10,444 nt of DNA, taken from an uncultured Eubacteriales bacterium (GTDB lineage: Bacteria; Bacillota; Clostridia; Oscillospirales; Oscillospiraceae). The DNA lies in NCBI GenBank assembly GCA_900313295.1, contig OMQS01000006.1, positions 1 to 10,444 of the forward strand, in the 5' to 3' direction. This document shows, piece by piece, positions 1 to 5,311 of this stretch (the first letter of the stretch is position 1; each line of letters opens with the position of its first letter). Under the pieces are notes generated by a model. The model saw nothing but the letters and a program-made list of their open reading frames with translations, made no database searches and was not told the origin of the DNA. The translations under genes and the position numbers were made by a program.

Positions 1-34
1 AAAACCCCGGAAAACCGCATGGTTCCGGGGTTTT
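1..34 (-). terminator. Rho-independent terminator of rplM-rpsI
   Basis: The arm at 1-16 (AAAACCCCGGAA then AACC) pairs with 21-34 (GGTTCCGGGGTTTT) around a GCAT loop, with a 2-nt bulge. It lies 20 bases beyond the rpsI stop codon. T-runs on both strands (TTTT on minus at the window edge, TTTTT on plus from 31) mean it could work in both directions and may also serve a convergent gene to the left of the window. Confidence 0.85.
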
Positions 35-54
35 TGGGCATTTTGAAGTCTCGA

Positions 55-459
55 TCAGCGCTTGCTGAACTGAGGTGCGCGACGGGCGGCCTTGAGACCG
101 TACTTCTTGCGCTCCTTCATGCGAGGATCGCGGGTGAGGAAACCGGCCTTCTTCAGAATGGGACGGAAGTCGGGATTCACCTGCAGCAGAGCCCGGGAGA
201 TGCCGTGACGCAGAGCGCCGGCCTGGCCGGACACGCCGCCGCCCTCGACGGTGGCAACGATGTCCACCTTGCCCAGGGTGGAGGTGGTATTCAGGGGCTG
301 ACGAACGACCATCTTCAGGGTCTCCAGGCCGAAATAATCGTCGATATCGCGGCCATTGATGGTGATGGTGCCGGTGCCGTTCTCAAACAGGTGGACGCGG
401 GCCACGGAGGACTTACGACGGCCAGTACCGTACTTATAGGGATTCTTGGACTGATACAT
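55..459 (-). CDS. rpsI: 30S ribosomal protein S9
   Basis: Structural protein of the small ribosomal subunit; the C-terminal tail of S9 reaches the P-site tRNA. The 134-residue product has the usual length of about 130. It shows the family hallmarks: [13 protein letters not shown] near the N-terminus (about residues 10-22), GRDIDDYF (about 36-43), [19 protein letters not shown] in the middle, and the invariant end RRAPQFSKR. Translation starts at the ATG at 459-457, 9 nt downstream of a GGAGG at 473-469, which lies immediately after the rplM stop codon (476-474). The 14-nt gap and the shared promoter upstream of rplM mark a two-gene operon, the order conserved across bacteria. Nothing is unusual in the coding sequence. 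Confidence 0.98.
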   Translation of the reverse strand: MYQSKNPYKYGTGRRKSSVARVHLFENGTGTITINGRDIDDYFGLETLKMVVRQPLNTTSTLGKVDIVATVEGGGVSGQAGALRHGISRALLQVNPDFRPILKKAGFLTRDPRMKERKKYGLKAARRAPQFSKR

Positions 460-473
460 TCTTCTTTTCCTCC

Positions 474-899
474 TTACTTGACCAGCTCGGGCTTCTGAGC
501 CTGATGCTCATGCTGCTCACCGGCATAAATGTGAAGACGCTTCAGGGAGTCCTTGGTGACGATGTTGCGGGGCATCATGCCGCGCACGGCCACACGGACG
601 GCCACCTCGGGCTTTTCCTGCATGAGAATGCGGTACTTGGTCTCCTTCAGGCCGCCCACCCAGCCGGAGTGGGTGCGGTAATACTTCTGCTCCATCTTGT
701 TGCCGGTGAGGATGGCCTTGCCGGCGTTGATGACAATGACATTGTCGCCGCAGTCGGCATGGGGGGTATAGGTGGGCTTGCCCTTGCCGCGCAGCAGGTC
801 AGCCACGATGACGGCGGTCTTGCCCAGGGGCTTGCCGGCGGCATCAACGACGTACCACTTGCGGACGATGTTGCCCTTGTTTGCCATAAAAGTGGACAT
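474..899 (-). CDS. rplM: 50S ribosomal protein L13
   Basis: Early-assembling protein of the large ribosomal subunit. The 141-residue length is typical (about 142-148). Conserved segments are visible: [16 protein letters not shown] (about residues 14-29), [20 protein letters not shown] (about 32-51), [29 protein letters not shown], and GMMPRN (about 107-112). The ATG at 899-897 is chosen because GGAGG at 913-909 sits 9 nt upstream; the next ATG, four codons in, would be too far from it. It is the first gene of the rplM-rpsI operon and has a near-consensus vegetative promoter about 110 nt upstream. Leaders ahead of rplM in Firmicutes are known to carry an L13 autoregulatory RNA motif, so feedback by L13 on this leader is possible but not shown here. 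Confidence 0.98.
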   Translation of the reverse strand: MSTFMANKGNIVRKWYVVDAAGKPLGKTAVIVADLLRGKGKPTYTPHADCGDNVIVINAGKAILTGNKMEQKYYRTHSGWVGGLKETKYRILMQEKPEVAVRVAVRGMMPRNIVTKDSLKRLHIYAGEQHEHQAQKPELVK

Positions 900-1003
900 G
901 GTGTTTTTCCTCCAATATAATAATGTATTGCTTTACTTTTTCATGCTCCCTTGGTAAAATCGGGGGGAGAGAGAAAACAATAGACTTGCGCTCAACACGC
1001 AAG
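900..1003 (-). promoter_or_regulatory. rplM 5' leader, candidate L13 leader RNA
   Basis: The leader begins almost at once with a hairpin: CTTGCG (1003-998) pairs with CGCAAG (990-985) around a 7-nt loop. A pyrimidine stretch (CTCTCTCCCCCC) and AAGGGAG follow and could pair with each other, then the GGAGG ribosome binding site at 913-909. Rfam defines an L13 leader motif upstream of rplM in low-GC Gram-positives. The position and 5' hairpin fit that idea, but I cannot confirm a covariance-model match. If transcription starts at 1000 rather than upstream, the outer base pairs of the first stem would be lost. Confidence 0.4.
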
Positions 1004-1007
1004 ATTA

Positions 1008-1036
1008 TTTATACCACGTTCGGTGCAGCTTGTCAA
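1008..1036 (-). promoter_or_regulatory. Sigma-A promoter of rplM-rpsI
   Basis: Read on the minus strand, TTGACA (1036-1031) is followed after exactly 17 nt by TATAAA (1013-1008). This is a perfect -35 with a one-mismatch -10. Predicted transcription start is near 1000-1002, giving an untranslated leader of about 100 nt before the rplM ATG. This strong promoter is as expected for a ribosomal protein operon. Confidence 0.85.
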
Positions 1037-1140
1037 TACGAATTTGATTTATATGGCAAACTCCTGCTGTTATCTTCTGTTTTCTCTCATTATCTCTCGT
1101 TTTCTGATTTTGCATTTTATATTTTCGGAGGAATGACCCT

Positions 1141-1866
1141 ATGCAGCATATACTGGGACTTGTGCGCCGTTGTGTGGAGGATTACCACATGATAGATGCC
1201 GGTGAGACCGTGGCGGTGGGTGTATCCGGCGGCAAGGACAGCCTGCTGACGCTGACGGCGCTTGCCCGTCTGCGGCGGTTTTACCCTGTGCCGTTTCAGG
1301 TACACGCCATCACCTTGGAAACGGGCACACCGGGCATGAGCTTTGATGCCGTGGCAGATCTTTGTCGGGAGCTGGACGTGCCGTATACCCGCATCTCCGT
1401 GCCGGTGTACCAGATCGTTTTTGAGGAGCGGAAGGAGAAGAACCCCTGCTCCCTGTGCGCCAAGCTCCGCCGCGGCAGCCTGAACACCGCTTTGGTCGAG
1501 CTGGGCATTTCAAAAATCGCCCTCGGCCACCATTTTGACGACGCCGTGGAGACCGTGCTGATGAATCTGCTCTTCGAGGGGCGCATCGGCTGCTTCCAGC
1601 CGGTGACATATTTGGATCGCAGCGGCATCACCCAGATCCGGCCGCTGCTCTATTGCCACGAGGACGAGGTGCGTCGGGCGGTGGCGAAGCTCCGGCTTCC
1701 GGTGGTGCAGAATCCCTGTCCCGCCAACGGCTCTACCCGCCGGCAGGAGGTAAAGGAATTGCTGGTCGGGCTGGAGGAGAAGTACCCCAACCTGCGGCAG
1801 AAGATCTTCGGCGCCGTGCAGCGCTATCCCCTGTACGGCTGGAATCTGGAGGAGATGGAGAGGTAG
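1141..1866 (+). CDS. TtcA-family tRNA 2-thiocytidine/thiouridine synthetase-like protein
   Basis: PP-loop ATPase that probably adenylates and thiolates a tRNA base; TtcA makes 2-thiocytidine at position 32. The 241-residue protein has the ATP pyrophosphatase loop SGGKDS at 29-34 and the GHHFDDAVET segment at about 129-138. It also has the three cysteines that hold the [4Fe-4S] cluster in TtcA: CSLC (C103, C106) and C193 in NPCPANGSTRR. It is shorter than E. coli TtcA (about 310) but similar to compact Firmicutes members. The start at 1141 follows GGAGG at 1127-1131 with 9-nt spacing. The gene stands alone, diverging from rplM and convergent with bofA. The substrate cannot be fixed from sequence: Firmicutes paralogues of this group may act on other tRNA positions, so family assignment is sure but TtcA orthology is not. 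Confidence 0.9.
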   Translation: MQHILGLVRRCVEDYHMIDAGETVAVGVSGGKDSLLTLTALARLRRFYPVPFQVHAITLETGTPGMSFDAVADLCRELDVPYTRISVPVYQIVFEERKEKNPCSLCAKLRRGSLNTALVELGISKIALGHHFDDAVETVLMNLLFEGRIGCFQPVTYLDRSGITQIRPLLYCHEDEVRRAVAKLRLPVVQNPCPANGSTRRQEVKELLVGLEEKYPNLRQKIFGAVQRYPLYGWNLEEMER

Positions 1867-1922
1867 GCTAAAACGGGGGCTGAAAGCGGATAAGATCCAA
1901 ATAAAAAGCGGAAAATGTCAAC

Positions 1923-1947
1923 AAAAAACGGGCGGATTTTCCGCCCG
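1923..1947 (-). terminator. Terminator of yaaL-bofA
   Basis: On the minus strand CGGGCGG (1947-1941) pairs with CCGCCCG (1935-1929) across a 5-nt loop and is followed by six Ts (1928-1923). It lies 20 bases after the bofA stop. On the plus strand the hairpin lacks a T-run, so I see no clear intrinsic terminator for the convergent TtcA-family gene. Confidence 0.85.
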
Positions 1948-1967
1948 CCCGGCCTATTATGAAATCA

Positions 1968-2234
1968 TTATGTAAGCACCCACTGCACCAAAAGCAGCAG
2001 GCCGAAGCCGGGGACGCCCAGAATGCCGATGACGGCGGCGTTGAAAATGTTCAGCCCCAGCGAAAGACCCGTGACGGTGGTGGTGAGGTTCAGCAGCCAC
2101 AGAGCGCCAAAGCCCAGGGCGGAGTTGAAGACGACCTTCAGCGCCAGCTTCAGCGGCGCGGCGAACAGCCGCAGGCACACCACCACCAGAAACAGCAGTG
2201 TGAGTCCCAGCGCTATTTTTTCTACGACGGACAT
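1968..2234 (-). CDS. bofA: Pro-sigma-K processing inhibitor BofA family protein
   Basis: In Bacillus, BofA sits in the outer forespore membrane and holds the intramembrane protease SpoIVFB inactive until the forespore checkpoint signal releases pro-sigma-K cleavage. The 88-residue product matches the family in size and is almost wholly hydrophobic. It has a first helix at about 6-25, the PLKLALKVVFN stretch at 27-37, a second hydrophobic segment at about 38-56, and the signature GLNIFNAAVIGILGVPG at about 60-76. The position that as I recall is Thr64 in B. subtilis appears as Asn here (N65). The ATG at 2234 lies inside the end of yaaL (13-nt overlap), with a weak GGGGG at 2245-2241, which implies translational coupling. 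Many Clostridia lack a full SpoIVFA/SpoIVFB pathway, so the working partner in this organism is uncertain. Confidence 0.88.
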   Translation of the reverse strand: MSVVEKIALGLTLLFLVVVCLRLFAAPLKLALKVVFNSALGFGALWLLNLTTTVTGLSLGLNIFNAAVIGILGVPGFGLLLLVQWVLT

Positions 2235-2527
2235 GATTTTCCCCCATTCATATTTCCCGCCGGCATGCAGGCGGGTTCTGTACGCGGCGGCGCCGACGCC
2301 TCCGGACGCACCGCAAGACCCTGCATGGCCTTCAGCTTGCGCAGAAGGAAGTCATAGCGGGATTTCAGAGCGTTGATGTCGTAGATCCCGGCCTCGATGA
2401 GAGCGGGGTCTGTGACGAAGTCAAAACGGTCATACGCGTGGCGCAGCTCCTGCGCAGTGTCCCAGATCTCCTGACGCAGCTCCAGCATCCTCAGATCCAA
2501 ATTCACGGTTGCGGATTGATTTTTCAT
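2222..2527 (-). CDS. YaaL-like DUF2508 family protein
   Basis: Small acidic helical protein of unknown biochemical role. DUF2508 proteins (B. subtilis YaaL) are typically encoded directly upstream of bofA, and that is the strongest argument here. The residue pattern also fits: an N-terminal helix with LRQEIWDTAQELRHAYDRFDFVTDP (about 18-42, shown here only as a landmark of paired hydrophobic and charged residues), then LIEAGIYDINALKSRYDFLL (about 43-62). The protein is 101 residues; YaaL is about 74. The surplus is a Pro/Ala-rich, probably disordered tail from about residue 73 whose final codons overlap the bofA start. The ATG at 2527 follows GGGAGG (2539-2534) at 6-nt spacing. It is the first gene of the yaaL-bofA pair and diverges from tadA across about 106 bp. 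Confidence 0.8.
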   Translation of the reverse strand: MKNQSATVNLDLRMLELRQEIWDTAQELRHAYDRFDFVTDPALIEAGIYDINALKSRYDFLLRKLKAMQGLAVRPEASAPPRTEPACMPAGNMNGGKSCPS

Positions 2528-2633
2528 GGCGATCCTCCCGGCGTAAGCCTTGTTTCATTTTACTGTCAGTTTGGCCATTTATGACGGCGTTTAATCGGGG
2601 GGACAGATTTTTTTTCAAAAAAGGAGAACATCC

Positions 2634-3083
2634 ATGGAGCATGAAGATTATATGCGGCAGGCGCTGGCGCTGGCGCGGGAAGCGGCGGAGGCGGGAGAAG
2701 TGCCCGTGGGCTGCGTCATCGTGCGGCAGGGGCAGGTCGTCGGGCGGGGGCGCAACCGACGGGAGGAAAAGCAGCACACCCAGTCCCACGCCGAAATGGA
2801 GGCCATCCGGCAGGCCAACGAGTATCTCGGCACCTGGCGGCTGGACGAGTGTACGCTGTATGTGACGCTGGAGCCGTGCCCCATGTGCGCCGGAGCCATT
2901 CTCAACGCCCGCATCCCGAAGGTGTATTACGGCGCGAGGGATCGGGAGATGGGCGCCTGCGGCGGCGTGCTGAATCTGTTCATGGAGGACTTCCCCACGC
3001 ATCCGGCGCTGGTGGGGGGCGTGCTGGAGGAGGAATGCCGCGGGGTGCTGTCGGATTTTTTCCGCAGGCTCCGGAGGATTTAA
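2634..3083 (+). CDS. tadA: tRNA adenosine(34) deaminase TadA
   Basis: Zinc-dependent deaminase that converts A34 to inosine in the anticodon of tRNA-Arg(ACG), widening wobble decoding; usually essential. The 149-residue length is standard. The zinc and catalytic motif HAEMEAI is at 52-58 (H52 ligand, E54 proton shuttle) and PCPMCAGAI at 81-89 supplies C82 and C85. The EVPVGCVIV strand (22-30), GRGRN (37-41) and the YGARDREMGACGG stretch (about 99-111) are characteristic of TadA rather than cytidine or guanine deaminases. AGGAGA at 2622-2627 lies 6 nt before the ATG. It is divergent from yaaL-bofA, and a terminator follows at 3178-3219, so it is probably monocistronic. No irregularity is seen. 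Confidence 0.97.
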   Translation: MEHEDYMRQALALAREAAEAGEVPVGCVIVRQGQVVGRGRNRREEKQHTQSHAEMEAIRQANEYLGTWRLDECTLYVTLEPCPMCAGAILNARIPKVYYGARDREMGACGGVLNLFMEDFPTHPALVGGVLEEECRGVLSDFFRRLRRI

Positions 3084-3129
3084 TACTTTTTTAATAAATG
3101 AGGGATAACTTTTTTAATATCCGGAGGAT
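3071..3129 (+). repeat. Short direct repeats at the 3' end of tadA
   Basis: CCGGAGGAT occurs at 3071-3079 (last tadA codons) and again at 3121-3129, 50 nt apart. Between them ACTTTTTTAATA occurs at 3085-3096 and 3108-3119, 23 nt apart. The stretch is AT-rich in an otherwise GC-rich region. It looks like small local duplications, with no clear function. Confidence 0.55.
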
Positions 3130-3177
3130 ATGATGAGTACAGTCAGAAAACTTTTTCATCAATCTTCCTACCAATTT

Positions 3178-3219
3178 AGGCAGAGGACTTCGCCAAAAGT
3201 CCCCTGCCTTTTGGTTTTT
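3178..3219 (+). terminator. Terminator downstream of tadA
   Basis: AGGCAGAGGACT (3178-3189) pairs with AGTCCCCTGCCT (3198-3209), 12 bp with a single A-C mismatch and an 8-nt loop, followed by TTTTGGTTTTT. It separates tadA from spoIID, so spoIID needs its own promoter between about 3220 and 3260. Confidence 0.85.
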
Positions 3220-3222
3220 GCG

Positions 3223-3251
3223 GTATGTTTCCGCTCAACGGCGCATAGACA
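3223..3251 (+). promoter_or_regulatory. Candidate sigma-E-type promoter of spoIID
   Basis: GTATGTT (3223-3229) resembles the sigma-E -35 element and, after 14 nt, CATAGACA (3244-3251) partly resembles the sigma-E -10 (CATACAAT, five of eight positions). SpoIID is a sigma-E (mother-cell) gene in Bacillus. The site sits between the tadA terminator and the spoIID ribosome binding site, leaving an untranslated leader of only about 15-20 nt. The match is partial. Confidence 0.3.
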
Positions 3252-3274
3252 TGGCCAAAAGGAGGCGGATACCA

Positions 3275-4270
3275 ATGAAGCAAGCTCTGACCGCAGGGGT
3301 CGCGTGGGTGCTGCTGCTGTTCGGCGGCGCATGGCTGCTGGCACCGAAGCCGGCGCAGGCGCAGCCGGAAAAAACGGACACGCCCACCCGGCAGGAGGAA
3401 AAGAACGTTTTGGAGGACAGCCAGTCGGTGCTGCAGGTCTATGACGGAGAGAAGACCGTGAAGATGACTATGGCGGAGTACCTGCCGGGGGTGGTGCGGG
3501 GGGAGATGCCGGCCACCTTCGAGGAGGAGGCGCTGAAGGCGCAGGCCGTGGCGGAGCGCACCTACATCTACTACAACATACAGGGCGGGCGCAAGCGCAG
3601 CCACCCCGACGCCGACATCTGCATGGACTACCGCTGCTGCAACGCATGGGTGTCGGAAGAGCGGGCAAAAAGCAATTGGGGCGATAACTATGAGGAATAT
3701 AATCGAAAAATACTACAATCTGTAGAGGAAACGGACGGGCAGGTGATGCTCTATGACGGGCAGCCCATCCTGGCGGCGTTCCACTCCTCCTCGGCGGGGG
3801 TCACGGCCAAGAGCAGCGACGCGTGGGTGTCGGATCGGCCGTATCTCGTGAGCGTGGAAAGTCCCGAGGGGGCGGACGCCGTGCCGAATTATTACAGCGT
3901 GAACACCTTTACCCCCGCGGAATTTCGGGAGAAAATTCTGGCGGCGGAGCCGACGGCCAAGCTGGAAGGCTCGCCCACGGGCTGGGTGACGGACTTGCAG
4001 AAGAACAGCTCCAATCGGGTGGAGTCCGTGACTATAGGGGGCGTACCGCTGCGGGGAACGCGGGTGCGGAGCATTCTGGGGCTGCGCTCGGCGTGCTTCA
4101 CCGTGGAGTGTACGGAAAGCGCGATTACATTTCGGGTGACGGGGTTCGGCCACGGGGTGGGCATGAGCCAGTACGGCGCCAACACCATGGCCAAAGAAGG
4201 TAAGACCTGGCAGGAAATTTTGCAGTGGTATTACCGAGGGGTTTCTATTGAAACGTGGAAACAAACATGA
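3275..4270 (+). CDS. spoIID: Stage II sporulation protein D (SpoIID), peptidoglycan lytic transglycosylase
   Basis: SpoIID cuts glycan strands after SpoIIP has removed stem peptides, driving septal thinning and engulfment in the mother cell. The 331-residue protein has the usual length. It begins with an uncleaved-type signal or anchor (about 4-23, hydrophobic) and a Pro/Glu-rich linker (30-50). The SpoIID/LytB domain follows, with YLPGVVRGEMP (69-79), where E77 corresponds to the catalytic Glu of the family, then LKAQAVAERTY and the HPDADICMDYRCCNAW segment. HSSSAGVT lies mid-domain, and the C-terminal signature is GFGHGVGMSQYGA. The start at 3275 follows GGAGG at 3261-3265 with 9-nt spacing; an in-frame ATG at 3251 has no ribosome binding site. 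A 60-nt AT-rich patch near 3670-3730 uses codons unlike the rest. No strong terminator follows. Confidence 0.93.
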   Translation: MKQALTAGVAWVLLLFGGAWLLAPKPAQAQPEKTDTPTRQEEKNVLEDSQSVLQVYDGEKTVKMTMAEYLPGVVRGEMPATFEEEALKAQAVAERTYIYYNIQGGRKRSHPDADICMDYRCCNAWVSEERAKSNWGDNYEEYNRKILQSVEETDGQVMLYDGQPILAAFHSSSAGVTAKSSDAWVSDRPYLVSVESPEGADAVPNYYSVNTFTPAEFREKILAAEPTAKLEGSPTGWVTDLQKNSSNRVESVTIGGVPLRGTRVRSILGLRSACFTVECTESAITFRVTGFGHGVGMSQYGANTMAKEGKTWQEILQWYYRGVSIETWKQT

Positions 4271-4331
4271 TATAATTCTAAAGTTAAAATGGGGCGATTA
4301 CCCCGCTGATACCCGATGCATTTCATAAAAA

Positions 4332-4448
4332 TGTCATTCCGAGGAGCGCAGCGACGTGGGAATCCGTGTTCTCTGTGTGACAGGGGGGCGGTGCGTGGGG
4401 AGTACGGATTGCCACACCAGTGACGTCGGTCACTGGTTCACAATGACA
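4332..4448. repeat. MITE/REP-like palindromic element, 117 bp
   Basis: The element is bounded by the inverted termini TGTCATT (4332-4338) and AATGACA (4442-4448). Inside, GTGGGAATCCGT (about 4357-4368) is the near-complement (11 of 12) of ACGGATTGCCAC (about 4404-4415). A separate perfect 8-bp stem, CCAGTGAC (4417-4424) with GTCACTGG (4429-4436), lies near the right end. The nested symmetry, lack of coding potential and intergenic position are those of a non-autonomous or REP-like repeat. The left end (TGTCATTCCGAGGAGCG) resembles dispersed repeats I remember from gut Clostridia; no copy elsewhere can be checked here. Confidence 0.7.
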
Positions 4449-4482
4449 GAGATTTTGATAAGAGGTGCGGTGGTCAACATGC

Positions 4483-4504
4483 GGGACGATGTGGGCATCG
4501 TCCC
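4483..4504. repeat. Perfect hairpin repeat (REP-like)
   Basis: GGGACGATG (4483-4491) and CATCGTCCC (4496-4504) form a 9-bp perfect stem with a TGGG loop. No T-run follows, so it is not an intrinsic terminator. The flanking words (GCGGGACG on the left, CCCCTACGG on the right) resemble the short GC-rich palindromes scattered between Oscillospiraceae genes, so I list it as a second REP-like unit next to the larger element. Confidence 0.5.
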
Positions 4505-4546
4505 CTACGGAAGCGCGGCTGCGCATGGCGGCATTGGGATGTTTAC

Positions 4547-4583
4547 AAAATGTTCAGGAAAACGGACATTTTCACGGTATAAT
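4547..4583 (+). promoter_or_regulatory. Probable promoter with dyad upstream of the response regulator
   Basis: A perfect TATAAT lies at 4578-4583, but the -35 region (about 4555-4560) has no good TTGACA. An inverted repeat, AAAATGT (4547-4553) and ACATTTT (4566-4572) with a 12-bp spacer, overlaps the place where the -35 should be. A good -10, a poor -35 and a dyad suggest an activator-dependent or repressed promoter, possibly controlled by the response regulator it serves. Confidence 0.45.
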
Positions 4584-4630
4584 AAAAAAAGAAAAGACCG
4601 CCTGCCGGCGGGAACAAAGGAGGATGCCCC

Positions 4631-5311
4631 ATGGCACGCAATATTCTGGTAGTGGAGGATGACCGCAACATATCGGATCTGATCCGCATATATATGGAAA
4701 AGGAAGGGTTCGAGGTGCGCAGCGCCTACGACGGCGGCAAGGCCATTGAGGAATTTGAAAAGCAGGCGCCGGATCTGGTGCTGCTGGACATCATGCTGCC
4801 TGTTATGGACGGCTGGGCGGTGTGCAGCAAGATCCGCGAGACCAGCAAGGTGCCCATCATCATGCTCACCGCCAAGAGCGAGGTGAACGACCGCATCACG
4901 GGGCTGGAAATGGGGGCGGATGACTACATCATCAAGCCCTTTGAGATGAAGGAGCTTATGGCGCGCATCAACGCCGTGCTGCGCCGCAGCGAGATCCCCG
5001 ACGACACGAAGAAGCGGCTGGTTTTCGACAAGCTCATCATCGACCTGGACAGCTATGAGCTGATCGTGGACGGCAAGAAGATCGACACGCCCCCCAAGGA
5101 GCTGGAGCTGCTGTACCATCTGGCCAGCACCCCCAATCGGGTGTATACCCGCAACCAGCTGCTGGACGAGGTGTGGGGCTTTGACTATTTCGGCGACAGC
5201 CGCACCGTGGACGTGCACATCAAGCGCCTGCGGGAAAAGGTGGAGAATGTGTCCGATCAGTGGGCGCTGAAGACCGTGTGGGGCGTTGGGTACAAGTTTG
5301 AAGTGAAGTGA
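4631..5311 (+). CDS. OmpR/PhoB-family response regulator
   Basis: Cytoplasmic transcription factor activated by phosphorylation from the kinase encoded next. The 226-residue length is typical. The receiver domain (about 3-118) has the acidic pair D10/D11, phospho-acceptor D53 in LVLLDIMLP, T80 in IIMLTA and K102 in IIKPF. The C-terminal winged helix (about 130-226) has PPKELELLYHLAS, the recognition-helix region SRTVDVHIKRLREKV and the terminal WGVGYKF wing. AGGAGG at 4618-4623 is 7 nt before the ATG. It is first in an operon with the sensor kinase (stop and start overlap) and an HtrA-type protease. That layout recalls CssRS-HtrA control of secretion stress in Bacillus, but sequence alone cannot tell CssR, WalR, PhoP and ResD types apart, so I give no symbol. 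Confidence 0.96.
   Translation: MARNILVVEDDRNISDLIRIYMEKEGFEVRSAYDGGKAIEEFEKQAPDLVLLDIMLPVMDGWAVCSKIRETSKVPIIMLTAKSEVNDRITGLEMGADDYIIKPFEMKELMARINAVLRRSEIPDDTKKRLVFDKLIIDLDSYELIVDGKKIDTPPKELELLYHLASTPNRVYTRNQLLDEVWGFDYFGDSRTVDVHIKRLREKVENVSDQWALKTVWGVGYKFEVK

Larger units (their letters stand above)
4271..4630. other. Gene-free spacer between spoIID and the two-component operon
   Basis: This 360-bp stretch has no credible reading frame: the open frames run through inverted repeats and lack ribosome binding sites. It contains, in order, a weak GGGG/CCCC hairpin just after spoIID, a MITE/REP-like element (4332-4448), a second perfect hairpin (4483-4504), a short GCGC inverted repeat near 4514-4525, a dyad with a TATAAT (4547-4583), and the leader of the response regulator gene. 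Confidence 0.8.

Noticed and set aside
19..498. Long plus-strand frames opposite rpsI and rplM
   Set aside because: They are antisense shadows of two certain ribosomal protein genes, with no ribosome binding site and Gly/Ala/Leu/His-rich translations typical of GC-rich complements.
929..945. Mini reading frame Met-Lys-Lys-stop in the rplM leader after AAGGGAG
   Set aside because: The spacing from AAGGGAG to the ATG is about 1 nt, too short for initiation, and three codons are easily chance.
1037..1126. Promoter for the TtcA-family gene in the AT-rich region
   Set aside because: Several TATATT-like and TTGATT-like words occur, but none has acceptable spacing, and the best -10 is too close to the ribosome binding site.
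2540..2633. Sigma-E promoter for yaaL-bofA (CATAAAT on the minus strand)
   Set aside because: There is no matching -35 at the required 13-15 nt distance, so the -10-like word alone is not enough.
3130..3444. Plus-strand open frame starting at ATGATG behind GGAGG
   Set aside because: It runs through the tadA terminator and then along spoIID in another frame, with a low-complexity shadow-type translation. Only the ribosome-binding-like sequence is notable.
4275..4320. GGGG/CCCC hairpin after spoIID as its terminator
   Set aside because: The stem is only 4 bp and no T-run follows.
4505..5218. Minus-strand frame opposite the response regulator
   Set aside because: Complement of a fully motif-supported receiver/winged-helix gene; no start signal or recognisable domain.
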